53,229 bases of DNA from the NCBI GenBank assembly GCA_937967505.1, contig CALCJM010000065.1, positions 1 to 53,229 of the forward strand, written 5' to 3'. The first letter of the stretch is position 1, and each line of letters begins with the position of its first letter. Below, in pieces: positions 37,246 through 46,855 of the stretch. The notes beneath the pieces are model-generated. The model did not search any database, was not told the DNA's origin, and worked only from the letters and a program-made list of their open reading frames with translations. Source of the stretch: an uncultured Pirellulaceae bacterium. Its GTDB lineage: Bacteria > Planctomycetota > Planctomycetia > Pirellulales > Pirellulaceae. The position numbers were made by a program, and so were the translations under genes.

Positions 37246-38037
37246 ATGCAGCCCTGGGACCTTGGCCGAACCAATTACTCCGCCGTCAAAGAACAGCACT
37301 ATGAGGTCGCCGTCCTGCCGCTGGGGGCCACCGAACCGCACAACCTTCACCTGCCCTATGGCACCGACACTCTGGAAAGCAGGATCGTGGGTGAAAAAAT
37401 CTGTGAGGCAGCATGGAACAGAGGCGGTAAGGTTGTTCTGCTACCCACGATTCCCTACGGGACAGAAAACAACATGCACGGGTTCCCGCTGGCGCTGAAC
37501 ATCGACCCGCAAACGTTGTTCCAGATCATTCGAGACCTGATCGACTCGCTGGTTAATAGCGGAATTCGCAAAATCGTACTTCTGAACAGTCACGGCGGCA
37601 ACGAAATCCGCCCCTTGCTGCGAGAACTCAATGGTAAATCTGAAGCTCATTTGTTCTTATGCAACTGGTACTCCAGTTTTCCGGATGTGTACCACGACGT
37701 ATTTGAAAATGCCGAAGACCACGCTGGAGAAATGGAAACCTCGTTTGGACTGGCCTATTTCCCGGAACTTGTGGCCAAAGACGTTGACAATCCAGCCATG
37801 CTGGCCGCTGACGCGGGGGCGACCCGGGAAAGTCAGTTCGAAGCGCTGAATCGGGGGTGGGTTTCAATGTCGCGCCCCTGGCATCTACTGACCACCAATT
37901 CCGGGTCGGGCAACCCGCATGCGGCAACTGCCGAAAAAGGCCGGAAGATGATGCAGATCTTGGTGGAACGCATTGGTGGGTTCCTAGTCGAGCTATCACA
38001 GGCGGAAATAAACGATCATTTTCCCTACAACGCTTAA
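37246..38037 (+). CDS. Creatininase-family amidohydrolase
   Basis: About 263 aa from ATG 37246 (MQPWDLGRTN), with AGGGGA about 10 nt upstream. Metal-binding features of the family: LPLGATEPHNLHLPYGTDTL (Glu/His/Asp), PYGTENNMHGFPLALN, VLLNSHGGNE and AEDHAGEMETS. These line a binuclear Mn/Zn site. Family members hydrolyse creatinine or related amides, including those of riboflavin/F420 and mycofactocin routes. No such pathway genes are adjacent, so the substrate is unknown. Confidence 0.9.
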   Translation: MQPWDLGRTNYSAVKEQHYEVAVLPLGATEPHNLHLPYGTDTLESRIVGEKICEAAWNRGGKVVLLPTIPYGTENNMHGFPLALNIDPQTLFQIIRDLIDSLVNSGIRKIVLLNSHGGNEIRPLLRELNGKSEAHLFLCNWYSSFPDVYHDVFENAEDHAGEMETSFGLAYFPELVAKDVDNPAMLAADAGATRESQFEALNRGWVSMSRPWHLLTTNSGSGNPHAATAEKGRKMMQILVERIGGFLVELSQAEINDHFPYNA

Positions 38038-38094
38038 GCGGCCCGCCGTCAGCGTGGAAATCAGGGAAAACAGCGTCGCCTCCATTTCAAACCG

Positions 38095-38123
38095 TTGACT
38101 GCCCATCTTCACCTGTTTAAAAT
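38095..38123 (+). promoter_or_regulatory. Predicted promoter of tRNA-His
   Basis: TTGACT at 38095-38100 and TAAAAT at 38118-38123 with a 17-bp spacer, about 45 bp before the tRNA 5' end. Both boxes match the vegetative sigma consensus closely. Confidence 0.65.
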
Positions 38124-38168
38124 CCCGCAAGTCGAAAGACGAATTTGGGCGATTTTTCGCCCCAACAC

Positions 38169-38243
38169 GGTGGGTATAGCTCAATTGGTTAGAGCGCTGG
38201 TTTGTGGTACCAGAGGCTGGGGGTTCAAGTCCCCTTACTCACC
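38169..38243 (+). tRNA. tRNA-His (anticodon GUG)
   Basis: Acceptor GTGGGTA pairs with TACTCAC with one G-U, preceded by the extra G-1 (38169) facing the C discriminator, a tRNA-His identity feature. D-arm GCTCAATTGGTTAGAGC, anticodon stem CTGGT/ACCAG with loop TTGTGGT giving anticodon GTG, T-arm GGGGGTTCAAGTCCCCT. CCA is not encoded. A T-run follows directly (CCTTTTTT). Confidence 0.96.
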
Positions 38244-38513
38244 CTTTTTTCTCTTCTCCCTCCTTCTATCTTTTGGATGAGCCCCGTCCTATTTCGGTGC
38301 CCCGTCCTGTTTTGGCCCCGACCCCTGTCGATCAGTGGCGGGCGCATTCCCATGGTCACGGTTTCCGACAGTAGCGTCTGTTCGCCTTCCCGTCACAATG
38401 AAATCGATAATAGCAGCGGTGTCCCGAAGCAGCGCTCACAAAGTGGCACTGTCAAATCGTAAGGCACTTTCGCAGTCTCTCTGCCCACTTGATCCACCGC
38501 ACGCAACTAACAT

Positions 38514-39503
38514 CTAACCGGCCAATACTAACCCGTAAATACTTGGGGCCGAGGGCAAGGGTGCGTATTGAATATGCGAAAAACCACATTCCTTCAGCAT
38601 CTCCTTGATCACCCCTAGGTCGTACAGCTGGCCTGATTTTGTTCTCAGCCCCAGCTCCATGGCCGTCACCAACCGCGTCAGTTCACCATTTTGCTGGCCG
38701 GGAAAAATATCAACCAACACCATTTCTCCGGTCTGCGTCAGCCATGCATTGGCGGTTTGAAAAAACTTCTGGCAAGCCTCTTTGGATCGTGTATGCAGAA
38801 AATTCGTCGCCACCAACACGTCAAATGAATTGGGATCGACATCGGCACCAATCATGTCGTTGGGGTCGTCAATCTGGACTTTTTCTATCTGTCCGTCCAG
38901 CCCCACGCTTTCGATCGTCTGGTCGGCGCGCGAAAGCCCTTCAGCGGTATCCATCAAAAATACTTTGGACGTTGGGTCTTTATGAGCGATCGTGGCTCCC
39001 ATCACCGCCGATCCGCAACACACCTCCAGAATGCGCTGCCCCTTGCGATGTTTCCCCACGCCCAGTACTTCAGCCGCATCCAACGCAACCGGCGTCATCA
39101 TCCATTCCTCGGTGGCCCGTTGCAACACATAATCAAATTCGGATTGGTCACATTTCGGGTCATCATGCACCGAGACGCCCGATCTGACATAGTTGGGCAG
39201 TTGCTCCCAAAAAGCATCACCAAAGTCGAGGAATTGGTCAGGGATTAACCGGCCTATCTGCGACAGTGCATAGTCCCGGCCATAGCACTCCACCAATTCG
39301 GTGGTCGCTAAAATCGCCATCAGTTGCTCAACCTGAACCGTTTTGCATCCATTGGCTTCAGCCAGCTGTATGCAGTTCTTTTGGCCTGACCGCAACGATT
39401 CGATGATCCCGATTTTCACCGCCGCACGAATGGCTTGGGTCTGCGCGTTGCGGTTCTTGAGATTCAGATAATCCTCAATGGCTTTGACGTGGGAATTGGG
39501 CAT
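38514..39503 (-). CDS. O-methyltransferase-like SAM enzyme with dimerisation domain
   Basis: About 329 aa from ATG 39503 (MPNSHVKAIEDYLN). N-terminal winged-helix dimerisation region (AIRAAVKIGIIESLRSGQK, ELVECYGRDYALSQIGRLI) and C-terminal Rossmann methyltransferase: ILEVCCGSAVMGATIA replaces the usual VDVGGGxG, then KVFLMDTAEGLSRADQ, DVLVATNFLHTRSKEAC and GEMVLVDIFPGQQNGEL. Resembles bacteriochlorophyll/antibiotic-type O-methyltransferases. The double Cys in motif I is unusual. No pathway partners are nearby. Confidence 0.8.
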   Translation of the reverse strand: MPNSHVKAIEDYLNLKNRNAQTQAIRAAVKIGIIESLRSGQKNCIQLAEANGCKTVQVEQLMAILATTELVECYGRDYALSQIGRLIPDQFLDFGDAFWEQLPNYVRSGVSVHDDPKCDQSEFDYVLQRATEEWMMTPVALDAAEVLGVGKHRKGQRILEVCCGSAVMGATIAHKDPTSKVFLMDTAEGLSRADQTIESVGLDGQIEKVQIDDPNDMIGADVDPNSFDVLVATNFLHTRSKEACQKFFQTANAWLTQTGEMVLVDIFPGQQNGELTRLVTAMELGLRTKSGQLYDLGVIKEMLKECGFSHIQYAPLPSAPSIYGLVLAG

Positions 39504-39705
39504 GGGTTTCCTGTAGCAAACATCCTCTTGGCTCACGGCTGTCTTTTGTCGTCTATTTGCCCTGTTTTTTCAATGGGAGTCTCAGTTAGACTGTCGCGCA
39601 CCGAAAAATTGATAATTGCAGGCCCATCACTACAGCAGGCCCGTCACTGCACCACTTGCCGCACACTCAGCTCCCTTCCCCTGAAACTACTGATAAAAAT
39701 TGACA

Positions 39706-40311
39706 ATGGCTGACGAACATACACCAGCGGTACTGGGCCTGATCTTTGATTGCGATGGTACCCTTGCCGATACCATGCCCCTTCATTTTCTTGCCTGGCA
39801 GGATACGCTGAAGCGCTACAAAATTACGCTAAGCGAGGATCGTTTTTATTCTCTTGGCGGTCAACCGACGATAAAAATCGTCGAACTCCTAGCCAGTGAA
39901 CAGGGCATTGAGCTGTCGTCCTCTGAAGTCGCCCACGAAAAAGAACAGGGATTCCTGGCGCGCTTGCACGAGGTGAAACCGATTGAACCAATCGTTGATA
40001 TCGTCCGCGCACATCATGGAAAACTCCCGATGGCCGTCGCTTCGGGGTCCCACCGCGCAGTCGTAAAAACGGTCCTAGAGATCATCGGGCTGAGCGACCT
40101 GTTTGATGATCACCGCATCATCGGTGCCGAAGACACCGACCTTCACAAACCCAATCCACATGTGTTTCTTGAGGCCGCGCGGCGAATTGGAGTCGCACCA
40201 GAACGCTGCCGCGTGTACGAAGACGCCGAATTGGGAATTGAAGCAGCCAGGCGGGCGCAGATGGATTGCTTCGATGTGCGGGACGTTTTCACGCCGGCAC
40301 GTATTACCTAA
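39706..40311 (+). CDS. HAD-family sugar phosphatase / beta-phosphoglucomutase-like
   Basis: About 201 aa from ATG 39706 (MADEHTPAVL); a TTG at 39700 is possible. Motif I is LIFDCDGTLADTMPLH with the nucleophile and acid Asp, motif II is AVASGSHRAVVK, motif III Lys lies in DLHKPNPHVFLEA, and motif IV is CRVYEDAELGIEAARRA. Subfamily IA with a helical cap. Resembles YqaB-type fructose-1-phosphatases and beta-phosphoglucomutases. The substrate is not resolved. Confidence 0.9.
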   Translation: MADEHTPAVLGLIFDCDGTLADTMPLHFLAWQDTLKRYKITLSEDRFYSLGGQPTIKIVELLASEQGIELSSSEVAHEKEQGFLARLHEVKPIEPIVDIVRAHHGKLPMAVASGSHRAVVKTVLEIIGLSDLFDDHRIIGAEDTDLHKPNPHVFLEAARRIGVAPERCRVYEDAELGIEAARRAQMDCFDVRDVFTPARIT

Positions 40312-40423
40312 CGCAACCATACCATCGATGGTCGATTCAATCGTAACACGGCCGTCCGTACCCCTTCAACACAGCTCCATTTCCGAACATCGACGCCCCC
40401 CGAAAGCCCTCGGCAAGGGAGCT

Positions 40424-41659
40424 CTAAACCAACTCTCCGACGCGCGCTCTGGCCTGTTCCACTGTTTCGATCTTTCCGTCCAACTGATCATCGCGCACGG
40501 CCTGTAGAATGGTCTTGAATTGCGGTCCCGGCTTAATCCCCATTTCAATCAAATCCTTACCTACCAAAAAAGGGTCAGGATTCGTCTCTGATGCGGGTTT
40601 GGCCCACATCGATTTGCAAAATGTCTGCACCTCTTCGGGCGCACCCAGCAGTTGCGCCACATCAAGGCCGGCGCGTGAGTAAGGATGCACGACCACCGGT
40701 TGGGCACGCGACCACGGAATCCGGTCAGCACACCCTATCGTCTTGCAGTTGCTGGTCAACCATTGAATCACAGATCGTTGGTCATTCTTCAAACGCCAAC
40801 CATCCTGCAAACGATCCAGAAAACCGGGCCGGGACTTTGATCCGGGATCCTCCTCGATTGCCTCCTGAAACAACCCGGCTAGAATGGTCTCCAATTGGAA
40901 ATCGTTTGCATCCGAAATCTGCAAATCCCGAACTTCTTCCACCCGATGCGGAGCCCCATCCTCCGGCGACGGCACAATGTGAGGCCACAGCGCTGCCTGC
41001 GCGAGTTGATCCATCGCAGCCAACCAGTTTTTATGCGACAGCATTCGGGTCACTTCCATGCCAATGCGTTCGGGGCTGACAACGGTGATTTCTGCAGCGC
41101 GACGGATCATTGCCGCCAGCGTCTGGTCAGCGATCGAAAAATCCAGTGTGGCGGCAAATCGAACCCCACGCAACATCCGTAATTTATCCTCTTCGATGCG
41201 TTTTTCCGGATCGCCGATGGCGCGTATCCGGCGCAGGGTCATGTCCTCCTGTCCACCGACGAAATCGATCACCTCGTCCCGGATCGGGTCGAAGAACATC
41301 CCGTTGATAGTAAAATCACGACGGAGGGCGTCTTCCCGTGCGTCAGTGAATTGAACGGAGTCGGGCCGACGGCCATCGCTGTATCCGCCGTCGCGGCGAA
41401 AGGTCGCAACTTCAATCTGCCCGGCAGATTTAGGGCCAACAACCGTAATCACACCAAACGAAGCCCCAATGGGCAACGTACGTTTGTACCCGAACAGTTC
41501 CCGTACCTGTTCAGGTGTCGCACTGGTCGCCACATCGTAGTCCTTGGGATCGCACCCCAACAGCGCATCTCGCACGCACCCGCCAGCCCACAATGCGGTG
41601 TGCCCGGCCTGCTGAAGCTTCAGCGTCACTTCTGTTGCAAATTGCTTTTGATTCATCAC
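40424..41659 (-). CDS. CCA tRNA nucleotidyltransferase (class II)
   Basis: 411 aa. N-terminal nucleotidyltransferase head: ALWAGGCVRDALLG (GG motif and RD), DPKDYDVATSATPEQV (the DxD metal ligands), followed by RRDFTINGMFFDP and the ERIEEDKLRMLRGVRFAATLDF neck/body motif, and a MARGINAL helical tail ending ARVGELV. Adds CCA to tRNA 3' ends or is a related poly(A) polymerase-like enzyme. Both tRNA genes in this window lack encoded CCA, which fits the first role. About 50 nt after the kinase gene on the same strand. Confidence 0.88.
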   Translation of the reverse strand: MMNQKQFATEVTLKLQQAGHTALWAGGCVRDALLGCDPKDYDVATSATPEQVRELFGYKRTLPIGASFGVITVVGPKSAGQIEVATFRRDGGYSDGRRPDSVQFTDAREDALRRDFTINGMFFDPIRDEVIDFVGGQEDMTLRRIRAIGDPEKRIEEDKLRMLRGVRFAATLDFSIADQTLAAMIRRAAEITVVSPERIGMEVTRMLSHKNWLAAMDQLAQAALWPHIVPSPEDGAPHRVEEVRDLQISDANDFQLETILAGLFQEAIEEDPGSKSRPGFLDRLQDGWRLKNDQRSVIQWLTSNCKTIGCADRIPWSRAQPVVVHPYSRAGLDVAQLLGAPEEVQTFCKSMWAKPASETNPDPFLVGKDLIEMGIKPGPQFKTILQAVRDDQLDGKIETVEQARARVGELV

Positions 41660-41707
41660 GTCATCATAGACGATTGCTCCGTCGGCAGGTTCATCGCCAA
41701 CGGAAAC

Positions 41708-44700
41708 TTAAAGCAAATCAGCAAGTGACGACCACTGAATATCGTTCCGCGTATGCAGTCGCTTGACCAGTTCGACCGCATCGGGTCGGTCTTCCAGCAG
41801 GCGAAATGCCACGCTGGCAAGTGCAACATCTTCGCACTCGAAACAGATCACAAAATTCCCGTAGGTACCGTTGATCGCCTTTTGCTTCATCTGGAAGTGG
41901 TTCCCCACCAGATTCACCACCGCATCCGCTTTGGAGAACGTCGGCAGTCCCAACATCATCCGCATGGCACCACCGCAATTGTTGACCTCGGGACGCGCCA
42001 ACCCAATCTTGTGATTCAACCAACTGATCAACTGCTCCGGCGCGACGCCGGACTGGACAACAATATCATCCAGGCACAACTTCTGATAGGCATCGGCCAG
42101 CACACGCTGGGCGGCGATACGAATCTCACCTGGTAGCCGATGCTGCCACACCGAAGATTGGTTCAAAGATTCCGCATATCCTCCACGTTCCTGAATCAGT
42201 GAGGCGTAAACCTGAATCTCGGTGCGTGAAATTTGTTCTTCAAGGTCAGAATGGATACTGTCATTCATTAAACAGTCCATGTTGAACCCATCATCGGAGG
42301 CGAACGCCGAAAGATCATTTTCCTTGGGGAACTCGCTGGCGATCAACTGCAAATGGCTCTTGAATTTATTGGTCACCGCTGCCGCCGAATTCAGACTCCG
42401 GTTAAGCACGCGTGTGAATTCTTTGGTGTACTTTAAAAAGAAGTAGAACTCCCGACGCCGAATGTACTCCTCCAGCAAAGTAATGGCATCTTGCCCCACC
42501 GAGCGTTTCATTTTTTGAAACGCTGTCGACAGCAGTGCGTTGAGATTTTTTTCCTCATCAGCCAGCTGTTGCCCCAATGACAGTGACCAGTTACCAAGGC
42601 GTTCCTGCGATGTGTTCACGCATTTGTCGATCAAGCTCAGGTCCAGACGCTCCCCATTAAGCAGTTCAATGAACTCAAGTGAAAGTTCATCACCACCGGA
42701 GATCGCGGCCTGCCCAATGAAGTTGTCCATTTCCAGACAGACCATCGGATCTTCGCTCCCTCCATCTACATTTTCTGCGGCTGGCCCATAGACATCGTCC
42801 ATGACCTTCCGCACCTGCCATTCCAGCTGGGGGGCAGCTTTATTCCCCAACATTTGCCTGATCTGCTCAAACGCCTGGCGAACCTTGTCCTCTGTCACGA
42901 TCTTTTTCGTTTCGCGCTGAATGCTCTCGAAAATCGATTCGTAAGACAAATTGAATCTGCCGAATGTTTTATCCACAAACGCAACAGCATCGACAGAATC
43001 ACTGGCGGTACCCGCCGCGTTGGTGGCACCAAAAATCCAGCGGCTGAGCAGTCCGCGTGACAGGCGATTGACGGCCATTTCGCCAAGCCCCTGGACCCCC
43101 GGTCCTGAAACGCTTAACCCAAACGATCGCAACGCAAAATGCTCCAGCTCTTTTTCTTTTTCGCGACAGGCATCAAAAAACACGCTACAGCGCGAGATCG
43201 ATCCCAGCCCGATATACTCCGCGATTCCGCTTAATTTTTCCTCGAAGTCCGACTGCTTCAGGTCGCGGCCAAGGTCGCGGAAGTACGTATATTCAAATGG
43301 AGCCTGATCTTCAAATTCGGGAATTCCAAGGCTCACATCACCATCGTAACCTGAATCGTTGAAGTGACGTAATTCTGTCATGAACGCGAACGCATTGGCT
43401 GCCGCCAGCCCGGGATCGCGGTGGCGACGATAGGCCGCATGCAACAGAATCCCCGTCAGCGAATCGGCTTTCATGGCTTTTTCAGCCATCAACAACCGCA
43501 ATGTATAGGCCAGATCCAACGTCATCCCGCTGCCCAATCCACCGCTGATGGTCGATACCACGATCACACGCGGTTGGTCGATCTTGCCGGGATTCATCCC
43601 CAAGGTTTCACAGGTTTTCGCCAGATTTTCCGGCAGCGCTAACGCATCAAGTGAATTGGAAAGCGCATTCCACAGTGCATCAAAATGGTCGGCAAACGCA
43701 AGTCGCCCCAGCGGTCGGAGTCCTTCGGTTTGCAACGTGCGCGGCACATTATAGATCCACCGCCGACTGAGCCACTTAAACCTAGCGGCGTGATCACGGT
43801 AGGCCTCAGGTTTTCGCAGCGGTACCGGTATCGTTTCGTCCAGGTTCAGCGAAACCGCCTCTGTTTTGGACGCCAGTGTCATCAAAGCGCTGCGATCGCT
43901 GTCGATGCAGGCCACCCGGAATGCAGGTAACAGTTCCATCGAACCGTACCGCGTGGCCAGTTGCTGTTTGATTCGCTTGACGACGTTGTTTGCCGTGCCG
44001 CCCACGCCAATGACGATCGTAGGCCGAAACGTTGCGGTGTCAGGATCGCACGCCGGTGGCTCGATCGGGCTGATCGCGGCGGCCCGAAAGGGGGCACCAT
44101 TGGATGATAGGATCGCTGTGAAATCGTTGGTCGTCGAATCAAAGATGGCCGTTCGGGATTCGGTATCAGTATCAGGCCGCGCCTCGCGAATGCGCGTGAC
44201 AACCTTCTTTTTGATACGGCGACGATTGATCAGTTCCTCTGCCATCTCCCGGCAGGAATTGAACCGGTGATTCGGGTCTTTGGCCAGCGCTTTGGCAATG
44301 ATCGCCTGATCACTCTTGGGCAAGGACCGCAGGTTGGGCTTGCCATGCATATGCTGGGCGGCCAACTGTGCCGGCGTGGAACCCGGAAATGGCCGCACGC
44401 CAGTCAGCATTTCCTGATACACAATCGCCAGCGAATACTGATCACTTTTGCTGCCGGGACGACCGTCAAACAGCTCGGGCGCCGCGTAGGCTGGCGTCAT
44501 CCCCTGCATCAGCGACTGCGAGGCATTATGCAAATCCTTGATCAGCCCAAAGTCGGCAACTTTAACGTGACCGCTGACCATCAGCAGGTTTTCCGGTTTA
44601 ATATCCAGATGCTGCAGGTTCTGTTCGGAACTCATATAATCCAGTGCGTCACCACCGTCGCGCACGTACTGGAGAATTTTCTCGCGCGGAATGCCTGTTT

Positions 44701-45022
44701 CACCTTCGAGAATGAACTCATTGAACAGGTCGGCCATGCTTTTGTCGGCCAGTTCCGTCACGACCACCAATTGACCCTCGTAGATCTCAATCCGTTCCAA
44801 ATTCAGCAAAAACGGATGCCGCAGGGATTTCACCCGATCGAGTGCCTTGAGTTCCGCCTGAGCGCGTTTTTCATCATGAAAACCGTAGACGATTTTCAAC
44901 GCCTTCATGATCCCGCCCGGTGCCTCGGCAGACCAAACTTCACCAAATCCCCCGGAACCAATGCGGTCCTTGAGGCGATAGCCGATCACGTCGGTGTTGG
45001 ATTGTAACGGTTGAGCGACCAC
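41708..45022 (-). CDS. Ser/Thr protein kinase fused to a tubulin/FtsZ-like GTPase domain
   Basis: 1104 aa. Residues about 14-270 are a Hanks-type kinase: glycine loop IGSGGFGEVW (21-30), Lys43 in ALKIV, catalytic loop HLDIKPENLL (138-147, the Arg of HRD is Leu), DFG at 157-159, APE at 181-183. A linker of about 60 residues leads to a second domain beginning IVIGVGGTANNVVKR (336-350) and carrying STISGGLGSGMTLDLAYTL (490-508), whose GGLGSG is the nucleotide-binding signature of tubulin-like proteins. About 500 further residues form the rest of that domain and helical bundles, with no transmembrane segment. The AAA+ gene lies just upstream on the same strand (240-nt gap). Proposed role: phosphorylation-linked control of a filament or scaffold. 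Confidence 0.85.
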   Translation of the reverse strand: MVAQPLQSNTDVIGYRLKDRIGSGGFGEVWSAEAPGGIMKALKIVYGFHDEKRAQAELKALDRVKSLRHPFLLNLERIEIYEGQLVVVTELADKSMADLFNEFILEGETGIPREKILQYVRDGGDALDYMSSEQNLQHLDIKPENLLMVSGHVKVADFGLIKDLHNASQSLMQGMTPAYAAPELFDGRPGSKSDQYSLAIVYQEMLTGVRPFPGSTPAQLAAQHMHGKPNLRSLPKSDQAIIAKALAKDPNHRFNSCREMAEELINRRRIKKKVVTRIREARPDTDTESRTAIFDSTTNDFTAILSSNGAPFRAAAISPIEPPACDPDTATFRPTIVIGVGGTANNVVKRIKQQLATRYGSMELLPAFRVACIDSDRSALMTLASKTEAVSLNLDETIPVPLRKPEAYRDHAARFKWLSRRWIYNVPRTLQTEGLRPLGRLAFADHFDALWNALSNSLDALALPENLAKTCETLGMNPGKIDQPRVIVVSTISGGLGSGMTLDLAYTLRLLMAEKAMKADSLTGILLHAAYRRHRDPGLAAANAFAFMTELRHFNDSGYDGDVSLGIPEFEDQAPFEYTYFRDLGRDLKQSDFEEKLSGIAEYIGLGSISRCSVFFDACREKEKELEHFALRSFGLSVSGPGVQGLGEMAVNRLSRGLLSRWIFGATNAAGTASDSVDAVAFVDKTFGRFNLSYESIFESIQRETKKIVTEDKVRQAFEQIRQMLGNKAAPQLEWQVRKVMDDVYGPAAENVDGGSEDPMVCLEMDNFIGQAAISGGDELSLEFIELLNGERLDLSLIDKCVNTSQERLGNWSLSLGQQLADEEKNLNALLSTAFQKMKRSVGQDAITLLEEYIRRREFYFFLKYTKEFTRVLNRSLNSAAAVTNKFKSHLQLIASEFPKENDLSAFASDDGFNMDCLMNDSIHSDLEEQISRTEIQVYASLIQERGGYAESLNQSSVWQHRLPGEIRIAAQRVLADAYQKLCLDDIVVQSGVAPEQLISWLNHKIGLARPEVNNCGGAMRMMLGLPTFSKADAVVNLVGNHFQMKQKAINGTYGNFVICFECEDVALASVAFRLLEDRPDAVELVKRLHTRNDIQWSSLADLL

Positions 45023-45259
45023 GATTGACTTACTTTAGCGGCACGAGGCCAGCCAGTTTCAGGAAGGGATCGGAGATCCAAGAGGAGAAGACCTCCATTG
45101 ATTTAGATAGCTTGTATATCGCCCTACTGGAAAAGATTTGTTAACAGGTTACTGACGCGTGCCAATTCTTTGGGCAGCTTACCTGAGCGTTTCCGTTACA
45201 TTCGCACCGACCGGTAAACTCCAATCGCCGAGGATCCCGATTCATCGAAAATCCCACCC

Positions 45260-46600
45260 CTATGGGGTGACCGGGGACTTCAGTACCATCGTGAAATAGC
45301 TCTTCACCACCCGGTCAAAATACTCCGGTCGCATCTCCATCGGCAATTCGTTGTAGGTACAAAACGCCTTGATCTGGTTCAACAGGTCTCTGGGATGACA
45401 TCGCCTCATTCGCCGACGTGGTTCCAGAAAGTGCACCTTCAACAGGTAATTGACCACCTCCGGACGGTAGACACAATTGAACCGGTCGCAGTACAACTGG
45501 AACAAGTTGTGAAATTCCTGCGGCGAAGGGTCTTCAATCTCAATCTTGTAGGGAATTCGCCTGAGGAAGGCTTCATCGACCAGTTCGGACGGTTCGAGAT
45601 TCGTGGAAAAAATAATCAATTGTTCGAACGGCACTTGGATCTTTTTTCCGGAAGGCAACTGTAGAAAATCAATCCGACTCTCCAAGGGTACGATCCAGCG
45701 GTTCAGCAACTCCTGCGGCTCAATTCGCTGGCGACCAAAATCGTCCACCAACAGGCATCCACAATTGCTTTTCATCTGGAGTGGCGCTTCGCAGACGTTA
45801 CTGTGTGGGTCGTGCCGAATCTCCAGCGAATCCATGGTCAGTTCCCCTCCCACAACCACCGTCGGTCGACGGATTCTGACCCAGCGACGGTCGTGGTTGG
45901 CAACACTCAACAGCGTGTCTTCGTCCTGTTCGGCGCGTTGATGGTAGGCCGCATCGTACAGTTTGATGATCTGACCGTCCTCAAACAGGGTTTGTGGGAT
46001 CCAGATTTCATTACCAAAACACTGTGTCACACACTGCGCCAGTGTTGATTTCCCGTTGCCCGGTTGCCCGTACAGAAACAACCCCGCCCCCGAATTGATC
46101 GCTGGCCCTAGGCTCTCAAACAACTCTTCATTGATCGAGATATCGCGAAAGGCATGTTGTAACTGTTGCCGTTTGGGAGATTCAGCGCGAATGGTCTGCG
46201 CTTCGGCACTCAATACATAATCCATCAGCGGCACTGGCGCCGGCCCGACATACGAACAGACCTGGTTGAAAATCAACGCCCGATCGCGCCCCACGTCGGT
46301 CAGCGCATACATATAGTCATTTAGTGGAGCGGAACCTTTGTGGACAATCATTTGCCGCGCACGCAGGTGTTGATAAAGCGCCTCCAAAGCCTGAAATGAC
46401 AGGCACAAATCATTCGCCAGTTGGCGACCACTGGAGACCCCCACCACCGCCAAACGTTTGACAATCAGAGACTCAATCAGTGACAGCGGCAACCCCGTAT
46501 CCTCAATCGAAACGGGCTCCGATGGTCGGAAGGATTCGTCGGCCATGATGGTGGCCAGCAAATCGCTGCTGAAGGAATGAGAGGTGGTGATATCGGACAT
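45260..46600 (-). CDS. AAA+ ATPase with N-terminal winged-helix domain
   Basis: 446 aa. Residues about 37-115 look like a winged helix (LIVKRLAVVGVSSGRQLANDLC, LNDYMYALTDVGRDRALIF). The AAA+ module follows: Walker A GQPGNGKSTLAQ (178-189), Walker B in CGCLLVDDFGRQRI (near 287), sensor-like FSTNLEPSELVDEAFLRRIPYKI with the arginine-finger region. A lid domain ends the protein. No signal peptide or membrane helix. It is not a classical MoxR or Lon. It precedes the kinase-tubulin gene on the same strand and is back to back with the FHA-EAL gene, so a shared control region at about 46601-46855 is likely. Confidence 0.82.
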   Translation of the reverse strand: MSDITTSHSFSSDLLATIMADESFRPSEPVSIEDTGLPLSLIESLIVKRLAVVGVSSGRQLANDLCLSFQALEALYQHLRARQMIVHKGSAPLNDYMYALTDVGRDRALIFNQVCSYVGPAPVPLMDYVLSAEAQTIRAESPKRQQLQHAFRDISINEELFESLGPAINSGAGLFLYGQPGNGKSTLAQCVTQCFGNEIWIPQTLFEDGQIIKLYDAAYHQRAEQDEDTLLSVANHDRRWVRIRRPTVVVGGELTMDSLEIRHDPHSNVCEAPLQMKSNCGCLLVDDFGRQRIEPQELLNRWIVPLESRIDFLQLPSGKKIQVPFEQLIIFSTNLEPSELVDEAFLRRIPYKIEIEDPSPQEFHNLFQLYCDRFNCVYRPEVVNYLLKVHFLEPRRRMRRCHPRDLLNQIKAFCTYNELPMEMRPEYFDRVVKSYFTMVLKSPVTP

Positions 46601-46855
46601 TTTTCCAGTTGTTTTTTAGGCCGCAGACTTCGGGATAGATCGGTCACTCCCGGAGGCCAACGCCAAAAAATACGGCTATCCCTTGGAGCAATCAAAACCG
46701 CTACAACCGGACTCTCATCTGTTGTAATCGTTAACGTTTTTTTCGGGCAACCCGTATCTGATTGGTAAACCCTTCAGTTGCCTGCTTCGTCCGCCGAACA
46801 AAACAGACATGGCGTCCTCTGCCGTGCCAGCACTTTTATTTGTAGACGATTGCAA

